From: Candidatus Geothermarchaeota archaeon | GTDB lineage: Archaea; Thermoproteota; Nitrososphaeria; Geothermarchaeales; JDFR-13 | Direction: 5' to 3' | DNA length: 18,055 nucleotides | NCBI GenBank assembly: GCA_015522055.1 | Contig: WAMZ01000007.1 | Location: 1-18,055, forward strand | Notes under the pieces: model-generated | The model's input: only the letters and a program-made list of their open reading frames with translations | Told to the model about the DNA's origin: nothing | The model's database searches: none | Made by a program: the position numbers and the translations under genes | In this document: positions 8,101 to 13,828 of the stretch, in pieces | Numbering within the stretch: position 1 is the first letter of the stretch | Layout of the letters: each line of letters opens with the position of its first letter

Positions 8101-8388
8101 CACAACCACGGGCTTCTCAACTACGATCCTAAGCTCATAATCAGCAATTCCATCTATACCCGACAACAACCTAATAAACTCACTTCTATCCATGGGAGAG
8201 GTCCTCATCCATATATCCGCGAAACCCAGCTCCACATAGGGCCTCTCAATAGAGTAGTTCAGGTTATAGTAACTAGTTAGGAGCGCTACGAAAAAGCCGA
8301 CTCCAACCGCTACGATAATGACAACTCCTGCGAACTGCCTCTTATTATTAAAAATATCTCTTAGGAGCTTCAGGTTGAGCATATCCAT
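5185..8388 (-). CDS. FtsX/MacB-type ABC transporter permease, double-length
   Basis: This 1067-residue permease carries two FtsX units. I read membrane spans near 19-40, 267-289, 316-339, 360-382, 434-455, 932-954, 982-1008 and 1028-1050. The first extracytoplasmic domain (41-266) is a MacB-like core domain. The second (456-931) is far larger: a core-domain half up to about 570, a helix-rich insertion at about 575-850 ending in a run of six prolines (NPPPPPPEY), and the core resumed from about 854. Signature FtsX segments are GLLMGLGYSKRRVVIHY (298-314) and YATMRTLGYSIRELGVLL (968-985). The ATG lies 7 bases after the stop of the ATPase gene, so the two form one transporter. MacB-like systems move substrates or transmit force across the membrane rather than forming a pore; the substrate here is unknown. 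Confidence 0.9.
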   Translation of the reverse strand: MDMLNLKLLRDIFNNKRQFAGVVIIVAVGVGFFVALLTSYYNLNYSIERPYVELGFADIWMRTSPMDRSEFIRLLSGIDGIADYELRIVVEKPVVVGEDGETISGRIISIPNGGNPRINGILIVEGGFEDGRNVVYVERGFARHHGIKVGDTIYFKNGSGLIGFRVAGIVVSPEYLWPAKSILEHMPDVLRRWGVYFMPESALEELYGLEGLANDVVIKVEDGYDVDEVMIELDRVFSGYGVEEIVSRDEQPSNYIIVLMVESLRSLAIGIPLFFLTISAIATYIVLSRIIQIQTPIIGLLMGLGYSKRRVVIHYFKYSLVTGLVGLGLGIVVGILSSYPITEIFASQISLPIIYSRIYPDVILAGAGFSLAFVCGSGLYTAYRVSRLRPVEAMRYSGINIGSSPGPRFRNLFRGLPNLVRLPFRSMFRRWSRTIYTILGLALSFSMIVIPMAFFDSMDNSINQFFGDVQKYDLKIYFSSPSNTTILNNISSMPGVAIAEPSIEAYVRVDLGGGKETVVVRGVERGSRLVGLNVIEGGGPEGVYLSRAFLFKGGLETGDRIVLDLRPINSMYWRLLNESRDEAYRETLSMLEELYQNLTIYRDYLYMVHQGISEAKDGVAGASKIVYGVPSLYISIWRSIVLDSAGSGNTTIDVYLVNTMALETTLGELVDAFGLEGEGLVYAEQYLSIYAGLWNQSFGDRYIGVDEALMGLESRADTVLDGAIEVLLGYGSLPTDLVNIILLMRTELNLSNWMDEALLNRLAIDLFINVSGYGGDEKLLYMALEEYPGDPDGFIYNVIRNSLAEGGSGGLEENVDRLASLVVYGDGSLEDIALDMVDRYISNYIEANPPPPPEYEVLVAGFVDDPAGLVIYMPIDRLQEIFAMRDMANVVLVELDDLDYIGSVRDAIYDSYEVLYIESSEDVRRDWVDMLELYVGFIGVISLFGAVIASAVTYNTMSINVRERLGEYATMRTLGYSIRELGVLLLIEHGLLVGLAVLLGIPISIVGANYFLGLYNSEFFSFDAIIYPSSYMLGGAILLIVLLITAAISLKTIDKIDLPRIIKELST

Positions 8389-8395
8389 TGATATA

Positions 8396-9106
8396 TCACC
8401 AAGTTATAGAGAGGGGGTCTATAGGCTCCTCCACCCTATAGTCCTCAACAACGACTCCGCTCCTAAGCCTAACCACCCTATCAGCAGTCTTAGAGATAGG
8501 AGTATTATGAGTCACCAAGACGACCGTCTTACCATACCTGCGATTTATCTCCCTAATCAAATGTAGTATCCTCCTACCAGTCTCAAAATCGAGCTCGCCC
8601 GTCGGCTCATCACAAAGGAGTATCGGTGGATTCTTCACTAGAGCCCTAGCTATAGCTACACGCTGCTGCTCACCACCACTCAGCTCACCTGGATATGCAT
8701 CCAGCTTATCACCGAGCCCCACATCCTCCAAGACAGCCCTAGGATCCAGCGGCTCCTCAACAAGCTCAGCCGCTAACTCCACATTCTCAAGGGCCGTCAA
8801 ACTGGGTATTAGGTTGAAGAACTGGAATATGAAGCCCACATGTCTCCTCCTATACATTGTTAAGTCGACACTGGGGTCCGTCAAATCTATACCATCAACC
8901 ACTACACGGCCGGACGTGGGTAAATCAATACCCCCTATAATGTTTAGAAGTGTAGTCTTACCGGAGCCACTCGGGCCTATAACGGTTAGGAACTCACCCC
9001 TACCAATCTCCAGACTCACATTATCCAATGCACGGATCTCCGACGCCCCCCTCCTATATATCTTCGAGACACCATCCAACAATATATGCGCCAATCTAGG
9101 ATGCAC
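8396..9106 (-). CDS. ABC transporter ATP-binding protein, MacB/LolD type
   Basis: This 236-residue ATPase has the complete set of motifs: Walker A GPSGSGKTT (44-52), Q-loop Gln 95 in FQFFNLIPSLTALENVELA, signature LSGGEQQRVAIARAL (142-156), Walker B ILLCDEPTGELD with Asp 166 and Glu 167, and the H-switch His 200. The FQFFNL and DEPTGELD wording is that of the LolD/MacB/FtsE group, in agreement with the FtsX-type permease that follows 7 bases later. The annotated start is GTG 9106; a TTG at 9094, nine bases behind a GGTG, is a realistic alternative. The presumed promoter is at 9177-9186, with a palindrome over the expected transcription start. Confidence 0.92.
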   Translation of the reverse strand: MHPRLAHILLDGVSKIYRRGASEIRALDNVSLEIGRGEFLTVIGPSGSGKTTLLNIIGGIDLPTSGRVVVDGIDLTDPSVDLTMYRRRHVGFIFQFFNLIPSLTALENVELAAELVEEPLDPRAVLEDVGLGDKLDAYPGELSGGEQQRVAIARALVKNPPILLCDEPTGELDFETGRRILHLIREINRRYGKTVVLVTHNTPISKTADRVVRLRSGVVVEDYRVEEPIDPLSITW

Positions 9107-9145
9107 CAGACACTATATATCGAGGGCAACCTAAATCCATTATGA

Positions 9146-9160
9146 TTTCCAAAATGGAAA
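9146..9160. promoter_or_regulatory. Candidate operator palindrome upstream of the MacB-like operon
   Basis: TTTCCA-AAA-TGGAAA is a perfect inverted repeat with 6-base arms. It lies 40-54 bases before GTG 9106 and overlaps the transcription start predicted from the TATA-like box at 9177-9186 (about 9156). An operator over the start site is a usual way for archaeal repressors to act. No regulator gene is adjacent; inference only. Confidence 0.4.
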
Positions 9161-9176
9161 GTCTAAACGAAGATGA

Positions 9177-9186
9177 ATTATTTAAA
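9177..9186 (-). promoter_or_regulatory. TATA-like box of the MacB-like ABC operon
   Basis: The minus strand reads TTTAAATAAT, about 75 bases before GTG 9106, giving a predicted leader of about 50 bases. This is longer than for other genes in the window, which leaves room for control at the palindrome. Confidence 0.4.
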
Positions 9187-9265
9187 CGAATAGCTCAACA
9201 GCATCACCTAAAGTAAAAACAGTAGTTGATCTCCGACGAAAGAATTACTTAGAGAATTTTTAATC

Positions 9266-9745
9266 CTAGAGATATATGGTTTCTATCCTCCTCCTAATTA
9301 TATCAAGTAGCATGGATACAGTGGTCAAGGATTTTGCCGTGAACCTAGGATTTACATAGAGCTTGTAGAAGGGGTCTATCTTGACAAGCCTATTCATATA
9401 GGCCTGCACAACATTTATCTCACCGGAGAATATCCTCTTCAAGGTATCGTAGCTACTCATTATCCTATAATCAACCTCACCCACATCATAATCCTCACCA
9501 ACACCCTCGACCCTAAACTCCTTCAGCCTACCCTCATCAAGCCCAATAACTATAACAAGGTTATCACTGCCATAGAGCCTCCTCAACTCATCGGGGATAC
9601 CGTCGACGAAGTATGCTACGCGTAGAGTGAACTCCGATGTCCTCCTCCTAACCTCCTCATCATGCTTCTTAGCCCGCTCTATCTCCGCAACAGCCCTCGA
9701 GACCCACTCCCTAGATAGGAATAAAAGCCCCCTCCTAACCGACAT
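9266..9745 (-). CDS. SCP2 sterol-binding domain-like protein
   Basis: This 159-residue cytosolic protein resembles archaeal SCP2-like proteins. It opens with FLSREWVSRAVAEIE, continues through a beta-rich section (LRVAYFVDGIP, NLVIVIGLDEGRLKEFRVEG), reaches the segment VDYRIMSSYDTLKRIFSGEINVVQAYMNRLVKI that matches the family's core (a Tyr/Thr turn, Trp/Leu-K-x-I-F-x-G, then an x-x-G/R-x-L-K-I element), and ends with a helix. Family members bind lipids or fatty acyl compounds in a hydrophobic tunnel. The ATG start is clear. It is divergent from the hemerythrin gene across an 82-base AT-rich gap and is separated from the downstream ABC operon by about 160 bases, so it is probably its own unit. 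Domain call by pattern only. Confidence 0.65.
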   Translation of the reverse strand: MSVRRGLLFLSREWVSRAVAEIERAKKHDEEVRRRTSEFTLRVAYFVDGIPDELRRLYGSDNLVIVIGLDEGRLKEFRVEGVGEDYDVGEVDYRIMSSYDTLKRIFSGEINVVQAYMNRLVKIDPFYKLYVNPRFTAKSLTTVSMLLDIIRRRIETIYL

Positions 9746-9786
9746 ACCAAATAATATAATATTAGAATATTGTGAATCTAAATCCT

Positions 9787-9795
9787 TATTAAAAC
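9787..9795 (+). promoter_or_regulatory. TATA-like box of the hemerythrin/DsrE operon
   Basis: TTATTAAAA lies about 37 bases before ATG 9828. This predicts a start near 9817, which would leave little or none of the GGTG at 9815-9818 in the leader. TATTTAAT at 9799-9806 is a competing candidate that would give a leaderless transcript. Confidence 0.35.
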
Positions 9796-9827
9796 ATGTA
9801 TTTAATCAATTATTGGTGTAGAATCTT

Positions 9828-10325
9828 ATGTCCGCCACCCTCGACCCCATCCAAGAGATGAATAAGGACCATAAGATGGTTAGGGACATCCTCCTAAAGC
9901 TTCTAGAGGCGGTGGAGAAGAAGGATGCAGAGACAGCCCTAGAGATGCTACTAGAGCTAGATAAGCTTGGAGGCCCACACTTCAGGGCCGAGGAGGAGAC
10001 GATGTACCCAATACTCAAGAAGTTCTTCGGCGAAGAGTACTACAATAGGCTTCTGGAGGAGCATGATAGGGTAATCAGGGCCGGTAGGAAGATAGCCCAG
10101 ATACTCGGGAAGGGATACATGACGGATGAAGAGGCGGAGGAGATAACTAAGATGATACGCAACGATATATTACCCCACCCAGTTACCTGCGAAGGTCTAG
10201 GCATATTCATGGAGAGATTAACAGAGGATGAGCTGAGGAGGATAGCCGAGAGCATAGATAAGGCAAGGAGGGAGGGAGTTCCACTCCTACAGTGGGCCCA
10301 GGAGATCAGGGAGAGAAAGGTGTAA
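9828..10325 (+). CDS. Hemerythrin HHE domain protein
   Basis: This 165-residue helical protein carries the ligands of a diiron hemerythrin-like centre: His 15 (NKDHKMV), His 51 and Glu 55 (PHFRAEEE), His 79 (LEEHDRV), and His 117 and Glu 122 (LPHPVTCEG). Such proteins bind oxygen, nitric oxide or iron, or sense redox state, in the cytosol. A C-terminal segment, DELRRIAESIDKARREG, is helical. The start ATG follows a GGTG at about 9 bases. The next gene, of DsrE type, begins 5 bases after this stop, so the two are cotranscribed and probably share a role in sulfur or oxygen redox balance. Confidence 0.88.
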   Translation: MSATLDPIQEMNKDHKMVRDILLKLLEAVEKKDAETALEMLLELDKLGGPHFRAEEETMYPILKKFFGEEYYNRLLEEHDRVIRAGRKIAQILGKGYMTDEEAEEITKMIRNDILPHPVTCEGLGIFMERLTEDELRRIAESIDKARREGVPLLQWAQEIRERKV

Positions 10326-10330
10326 ATATT

Positions 10331-10732
10331 TTGAAGATAGGCATAATAATCAACACCTCACTATATGAGAGGGTATCATATGCATTAAGTATCGGAATAA
10401 CATATGCAGCCAAGGGAGACGAGGTATACATACTATTCGGGAACGATGGAGTAAGGAGGCTCACCAAGGAGAGGGTAGATCATCCAGAGCCATGCATCGA
10501 CGATGAGGTATCCAGGGATATAAGAAAGGGTATCGAGGAAGGTGTTGTACCAAAGATATCAGAGCAGATAGCCGAGTTTAGGAGAATGGGTGGAAAAATC
10601 TATGTATGCCCATCTTCAATGGCGATACACAACATAATCCTAGATGATTTAATAGAGGATGTCGATAGAGTAATAGGGTTATATGAATTCGTTGAGCTGC
10701 TTGGCCACGACTCCAAAATTATATATGTCTAG
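10331..10732 (+). CDS. DsrE-like sulfur-relay family protein
   Basis: This 133-residue protein has the DsrE/DsrF-type alpha/beta fold pattern: KIGIIINTSLYERVSYALSI at the start, then AAKGDEVYILFGNDGV, and GGKIYVCPSSMAIHNI with Cys 93 at the usual active position before the Ser/Met. A second Cys is at 55. In the family, such a Cys carries persulfide sulfur between enzymes, although many archaeal members are uncharacterised. Reading is open up to a GTG at 10292 inside the hemerythrin gene. A TTG at 10331, preceded 8 bases earlier by GGTG, is the better start and makes the protein begin at the first beta strand. It is the second gene of the hemerythrin operon and converges on the nucleotidyltransferase downstream. 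Confidence 0.75.
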   Translation: MKIGIIINTSLYERVSYALSIGITYAAKGDEVYILFGNDGVRRLTKERVDHPEPCIDDEVSRDIRKGIEEGVVPKISEQIAEFRRMGGKIYVCPSSMAIHNIILDDLIEDVDRVIGLYEFVELLGHDSKIIYV

Positions 10733-10738
10733 GCGACA

Positions 10739-11065
10739 CTATTTAATCTCCTCCAGCTCATCCTCCTCGATAAACCTCATATACCAACCCTCCATCAGCT
10801 CCCTAGAAACAATATGTAGCTGAATAGGGGCATCCAACTCCATATAAATCCTAACCATCAAATCATACTTTATATCAAGTTTGTCGGTCACAATCAAGAT
10901 ATCGATATCACTAGACCCAGTATAATCCCCCCTAACCACCGACCCAAACACATACACCCTAGCAGAATCATCATATTCACTAACTATCTCCTTAACCTTC
11001 TTAGCAATAACCCTATAATTTTTCAACATATCCAAAATTTTATCCTCGTATTTCTTAGACACCAT
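10739..11065 (-). CDS. Minimal nucleotidyltransferase (MNT family)
   Basis: This protein of about 108 residues has the polymerase-beta-type core FGSVVRGDYTGSSDIDILIV, with Gly-Ser at 41-42 and metal ligands Asp 53 and Asp 55. The third acidic strand is probably DAPIQLHIVS. A TTG at 11086 also opens the frame, but the ATG at 11065 directly follows GGTGGT and is preferred. Members often transfer AMP to a HEPN toxin partner. No HEPN gene is next to this one; the nearest is at 3983-4432, some 6 kb away. It stands alone between two convergent or divergent genes. The enzyme family is clear; its target is not. Confidence 0.85.
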   Translation of the reverse strand: MVSKKYEDKILDMLKNYRVIAKKVKEIVSEYDDSARVYVFGSVVRGDYTGSSDIDILIVTDKLDIKYDLMVRIYMELDAPIQLHIVSRELMEGWYMRFIEEDELEEIK

Positions 11066-11178
11066 TATACCACCTTCAACAACCAAACTAATCAGAAAAA
11101 TAATTATTAGTATGAGATATATGACATGGATATTGGAGTAGATAAACTAAGGTCCATCTAGAAATAATACTTCTAAAA

Positions 11179-11187
11179 TTTATTAAC
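11179..11187 (+). promoter_or_regulatory. TATA-like box of the GNAT-like gene
   Basis: TTTATTAAC with AAAA before it lies about 21-30 bases before the candidate ATGs at 11204 and 11213, so translation would be leaderless or nearly so. Confidence 0.4.
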
Positions 11188-11203
11188 ATATCAGCAGTAA
11201 TTG

Positions 11204-11761
11204 ATGTGCCTGATGAAGACTTACTGGGTATATGAAGAGGATTATAGGGATATATTGAATTATTTGTGTGATGTGGACAAAGCGTTATCAATAGGCTATA
11301 TCGACCCACCACCGATGGATGACCTTAAGAAATACATATATAGTATGGGTAGAAGCTTGGTAACAAGAATCGATGGGGAGATAAAGGGGCTGGTCAGGAT
11401 AGAGGATGGGCTAGATAGATTCTGCACATTTACAATGAGAAACATCTGTATAGAGCCGGATATATTCACGGAGTTGATGGACTATATTTATAAGATAGGT
11501 AGGGCTAGGGGGCATAGATATATAGAATTTATCGATGTACCGGGGTATATGGGTGGATTAATCGATAGATTAAGGGACTATGGATTCAGCGTCTCAAGGT
11601 CATTCAGGAAGAGGTACTTCCTCGACGGTGAATACTTCGATGCATACCATGGATACATTGAGGTTGAGGGATATGAGCCCTACACCTACTCGGGAAGAGA
11701 TCTATACCTTACCTCGATCAAAACATGTGTCAACATAACATTACATACTTTAAAAATCTAG
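11204..11761 (+). CDS. Probable GNAT-family N-acetyltransferase
   Basis: The 185-residue protein shows the GNAT order of elements: an early strand pair SLVTRIDGEIKGLVRIEDG, a central strand with FTMRNICIEPD, a helix IYKIGRARGH followed by YIEFIDVPGYMGGLIDRLRDYGF, and a final KRYFLDGEYFDAYHGYIEVE that resembles the RimJ/RimL-like ending. The family moves acetyl groups from acetyl-CoA to amines of proteins or small molecules. The canonical acetyl-CoA loop (R/QxxGxG/A) is weak here; GRARGHR is the nearest, so the call is tentative. Starts at TTG 11201, ATG 11204 and ATG 11213 are all possible. The last 25 residues, after YTYSGRDL, look unrelated to the domain. Confidence 0.5.
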   Translation: MCLMKTYWVYEEDYRDILNYLCDVDKALSIGYIDPPPMDDLKKYIYSMGRSLVTRIDGEIKGLVRIEDGLDRFCTFTMRNICIEPDIFTELMDYIYKIGRARGHRYIEFIDVPGYMGGLIDRLRDYGFSVSRSFRKRYFLDGEYFDAYHGYIEVEGYEPYTYSGRDLYLTSIKTCVNITLHTLKI

Positions 11762-11769
11762 CCTTACCA

Positions 11770-11780
11770 AATTTTTATTG
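11770..11780 (+). terminator. Weak oligo-T terminator after the GNAT-like gene
   Basis: AATTTTTATTG begins nine bases after the stop of the rightward gene. A T5 run is enough for archaeal termination but is not specific. Confidence 0.3.
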
Positions 11781-11801
11781 GCGGATGATTGGACTGACCT
11801 A

Positions 11802-11813
11802 CACTGATCAGTG
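11802..11813. repeat. Perfect 12-base palindrome between convergent genes
   Basis: CACTGATCAGTG is a perfect palindrome in the 115-base gap between the convergent GNAT-like and methyltransferase genes. It is directly followed by a C-box-like GTGATGA (11811-11817). It could be a hairpin at transcript ends or a protein site; nothing else is seen in the gap. Confidence 0.35.
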
Positions 11814-11876
11814 ATGATTATGCACCACGATGACGCCGCCACCAGTGACAAGTAATCCTCCTATATTGTTCGAAAA

Positions 11877-12473
11877 TTACTTACCATATTTGGTTTTATG
11901 TTTACTACGAGGTATGCCTATGAATCTAGGCACCCTCCTACAATACTCTAAATATTCATCTCCATACTTCTCGCGAAGCCAGGGTTCCTCGGCATAGGGA
12001 AGCATATAGAAGATAATTATACCTAACCCTGAGGCAACTGTGAAATAGAATGAGTTTACTAAGAGTATAGCCCCGGCGAGTGCGATAATGTCACCTAGGT
12101 ACTGGGGGTTCCTAGTATATCTATATGGGCCTGTCGTGACAAGCCTATATTCTAAGCCACTCGATGCATATGTACCCAGCTCCACCAAGCCCCATATAGC
12201 TAGGGCATTACCACCTATAAATAATACCACACCAGCTATTCTTAGGAAAATATTCTTGATTATATATGTATCCCATGTTAGTATAGCTAGAGCCACAAGT
12301 CCACCGATGCTAATGAATGTTAGTAGCCAGACCAATATGAACTTAGCGCCTAAACCGCCGGGAGGCCAGAACCTCCACCTAGGAAAAAATATTGATATAG
12401 CTATAAAGATTATTAGGATAGCCTCGGTGAAGAGTACGAGAAAGAATATTAGGTCTACAGTATCATGAAACAT
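11877..12473 (-). CDS. Isoprenylcysteine/phospholipid methyltransferase-like membrane protein
   Basis: This 198-residue membrane protein has spans near 7-30, 44-68, 76-97 and a long hydrophobic pair at 127-160. The S-adenosylmethionine-binding region typical of the ICMT/PEMT superfamily is clear: LVTTGPYRYTRNPQYLG (111-127) and then EEPWLREKYGDEYLEYCRRVPRF (162-184). Members methylate a carboxyl or amino group of a membrane-embedded lipid or lipidated cysteine. The archaeal substrate is unknown. Its promoter, with TTATAAAG at 12501-12508, predicts an almost leaderless transcript starting just before the ATG. Same direction as, but separate from, the DoxX-like pair upstream. Confidence 0.85.
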   Translation of the reverse strand: MFHDTVDLIFFLVLFTEAILIIFIAISIFFPRWRFWPPGGLGAKFILVWLLTFISIGGLVALAILTWDTYIIKNIFLRIAGVVLFIGGNALAIWGLVELGTYASSGLEYRLVTTGPYRYTRNPQYLGDIIALAGAILLVNSFYFTVASGLGIIIFYMLPYAEEPWLREKYGDEYLEYCRRVPRFIGIPRSKHKTKYGK

Positions 12474-12500
12474 TAAAAATAATATCTAGTCATCCAAGGA

Positions 12501-12508
12501 TTATAAAG
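12501..12508 (-). promoter_or_regulatory. TATA box of the methyltransferase-like gene
   Basis: The minus strand reads CTTTATAA, centred about 32 bases before ATG 12473, predicting a leader of about 6 bases. Confidence 0.5.
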
Positions 12509-12568
12509 AAAAAATGGGGTCAATTATTAATGACTTATATCTAACTGGTTACCTGATGGGGTGGTGGT

Positions 12569-12961
12569 TTATTTAGTGAGTGTCGATTCACCACGATGGT
12601 TATAGTATAGCCATATCGAGACTCCTAATAGGGCGATGTCCTGGGGGTAACTCATTGGGGGCCCGGCAAACAAGAGGAAGAATACTAGAAGTATTGAGAC
12701 CACTATAGAGATATATTTAACGAGCATCTTAATTGCTAATAGGGCTCCCACCACCAGCTCCAAGACCGTTATTATCCATAGGAAAGACTCTATGGATAGG
12801 AATGGGGGTATGAACATCCTAACTCTCCAAGTCACACTTATCCACGCAATATACTTCCCCGGATCAATAACCTTATCTATACCCCAGAGTATGAATACTA
12901 TACCTAGTGTAAGGCGGGGCAGCTCATCAACGAGGCTCTTCAAGCCACCCCCGCTCAACAT
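12569..12961 (-). CDS. DoxX-like membrane protein
   Basis: This protein of about 130 residues has four membrane spans in the DoxX pattern. The first span is LTLGIVFILWGIDKVIDPGKY, with the usual G-x-D/H-K-x-x-P after it. The second includes an in-membrane Glu (TVLELVVGALLAI), the third is ISIVVSILLVFFLLF, and the fourth is preceded by Asp (PQDIALLGVSIWLY). DoxX/DoxD relatives form part of membrane oxidoreductases such as thiosulfate:quinone oxidoreductase, or act in redox stress. Reading is open up to a TTG at 13009, inside the previous gene, but the ATG at 12961 after a GGAGGGG motif is preferred. That places it 4 bases after the stop of the secreted Ig-like protein, so the pair is one operon and probably one complex. 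Confidence 0.7.
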   Translation of the reverse strand: MLSGGGLKSLVDELPRLTLGIVFILWGIDKVIDPGKYIAWISVTWRVRMFIPPFLSIESFLWIITVLELVVGALLAIKMLVKYISIVVSILLVFFLLFAGPPMSYPQDIALLGVSIWLYYNHRGESTLTK

Positions 12962-12965
12962 AGGT

Positions 12966-13610
12966 TTATCTACCCCTCCTAAATAGATATATCGATGTGA
13001 TAACCACAACTATACCTAGGGCTCCGAAAACAACCAAGATATTATTGGTACCTCCACCGGCTGGCCCCGGCTCCTCCACCGAAGGCTCCTCAACCCCCGA
13101 TGCAGGCCCATTATCCGCAGGCGTGGATTGGGCCATGCCCACACCCAGCGTATAGGTTTTAGTGATCGGCGTTATTGGGGAGAATTCTATACCAACTATC
13201 GATACCTCAATACTATATGTTCCCTCAACCGTGAAGACGGGGCCGTTAACCGTATATACCCCACCCTCCTCCGGCGAGCCCGAAACCGATATCGATCCAT
13301 CACCAGGGACAAATATGACCTTCAGATCCCCCTCATGGTCATGGAACTCCCTCTCAAACTTAAGCTCGCCACCGAGAGACACCCTAACCCTATAGTCTAT
13401 ATGCCTAATCACATTACCTCCACTATCAACCGCGAGGAACGTGGCTGTAATCGTCTCACCAGCAACTGGATTAGCTGGTTCAACCATGAAATCTATGTCA
13501 GCCGTCTCGACGGAATCCCCTCCACCCACACCACCATGGTAAAATGCCAATACATCGACGATACCAAACATTAGAATTATTAAAAACAGGATTATAGATA
13601 TTGTTCTCAT
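12966..13610 (-). CDS. Secreted, membrane-anchored Ig-like protein, partner of DoxX-like
   Basis: I do not recognise a named family. From ATG 13610 the protein (about 214 residues) has a signal peptide or N-terminal anchor (TISIILFLIILMFGIVDVLAF), a beta-rich extracytoplasmic region of about 130 residues beginning DIDFMVEPANPVAGETITATFLA, which is the opening of many Ig-like domains, a histidine-rich turn EREFHDHEGDLKV, a linker rich in Pro, Gly, Ser and Glu, and a C-terminal membrane anchor ILVVFGALGIVVVITSIYLF followed by RRGR. Another ATG at 13643 is possible, but it would place an AT-rich promoter-like stretch (13622-13633) inside the gene. It is followed after 4 bases by the DoxX-like gene. 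The HxH in the Ig-like domain could bind a metal. Confidence 0.7.
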   Translation of the reverse strand: MRTISIILFLIILMFGIVDVLAFYHGGVGGGDSVETADIDFMVEPANPVAGETITATFLAVDSGGNVIRHIDYRVRVSLGGELKFEREFHDHEGDLKVIFVPGDGSISVSGSPEEGGVYTVNGPVFTVEGTYSIEVSIVGIEFSPITPITKTYTLGVGMAQSTPADNGPASGVEEPSVEEPGPAGGGTNNILVVFGALGIVVVITSIYLFRRGR

Positions 13611-13621
13611 ATTCTCAACAT

Positions 13622-13633
13622 TATAAAATAAAT
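13622..13633 (-). promoter_or_regulatory. TATA-like box of the Ig-like/DoxX operon
   Basis: The minus strand reads ATTTATTTTATAA upstream of ATG 13610 within a very AT-rich stretch. It supports the shorter start with little or no leader. The gap to the next gene (13644-13828) otherwise contains only a small hairpin, TCCGG-CTCT-CCGGA at 13724-13737. Confidence 0.35.
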
Positions 13634-13828
13634 ATTTTTGCATAATTAAACAATGTTATATTCAAAAGCTCATTTAGGGATAGGAAGGGTTCTCCATGTA
13701 TATATCTATGGTAAGTATATTCCTCCGGCTCTCCGGATATATAGCCTATGTAATTAATAGGTGGATTTAGGCTTGAAATCAGTTAATTACTCTAATGAGG
13801 TTGTATTGGTTGGTGGTCTACTATTTGG

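Noticed and set aside
11088..11312. Minus-strand open frame of 74 codons that might have been a HEPN partner for the orphan nucleotidyltransferase
   Set aside because: It overlaps the GNAT-like gene on the other strand, shows no helical HEPN pattern and has a low-complexity composition.
11783..11850. C/D box guide RNA gene
   Set aside because: C-like boxes exist, but no CTGA box follows at the right distance; not enough to call a gene.
13128..13574. Long plus-strand open frame of 148 codons
   Set aside because: It is antisense to the secreted Ig-like gene, whose frame has a signal peptide, domain, linker and anchor; the antisense product has no such structure.
13724..13737. Hairpin TCCGG-CTCT-CCGGA as a terminator or small RNA
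   Set aside because: The stem is only 5 base pairs and no T run follows on either strand within a useful distance.
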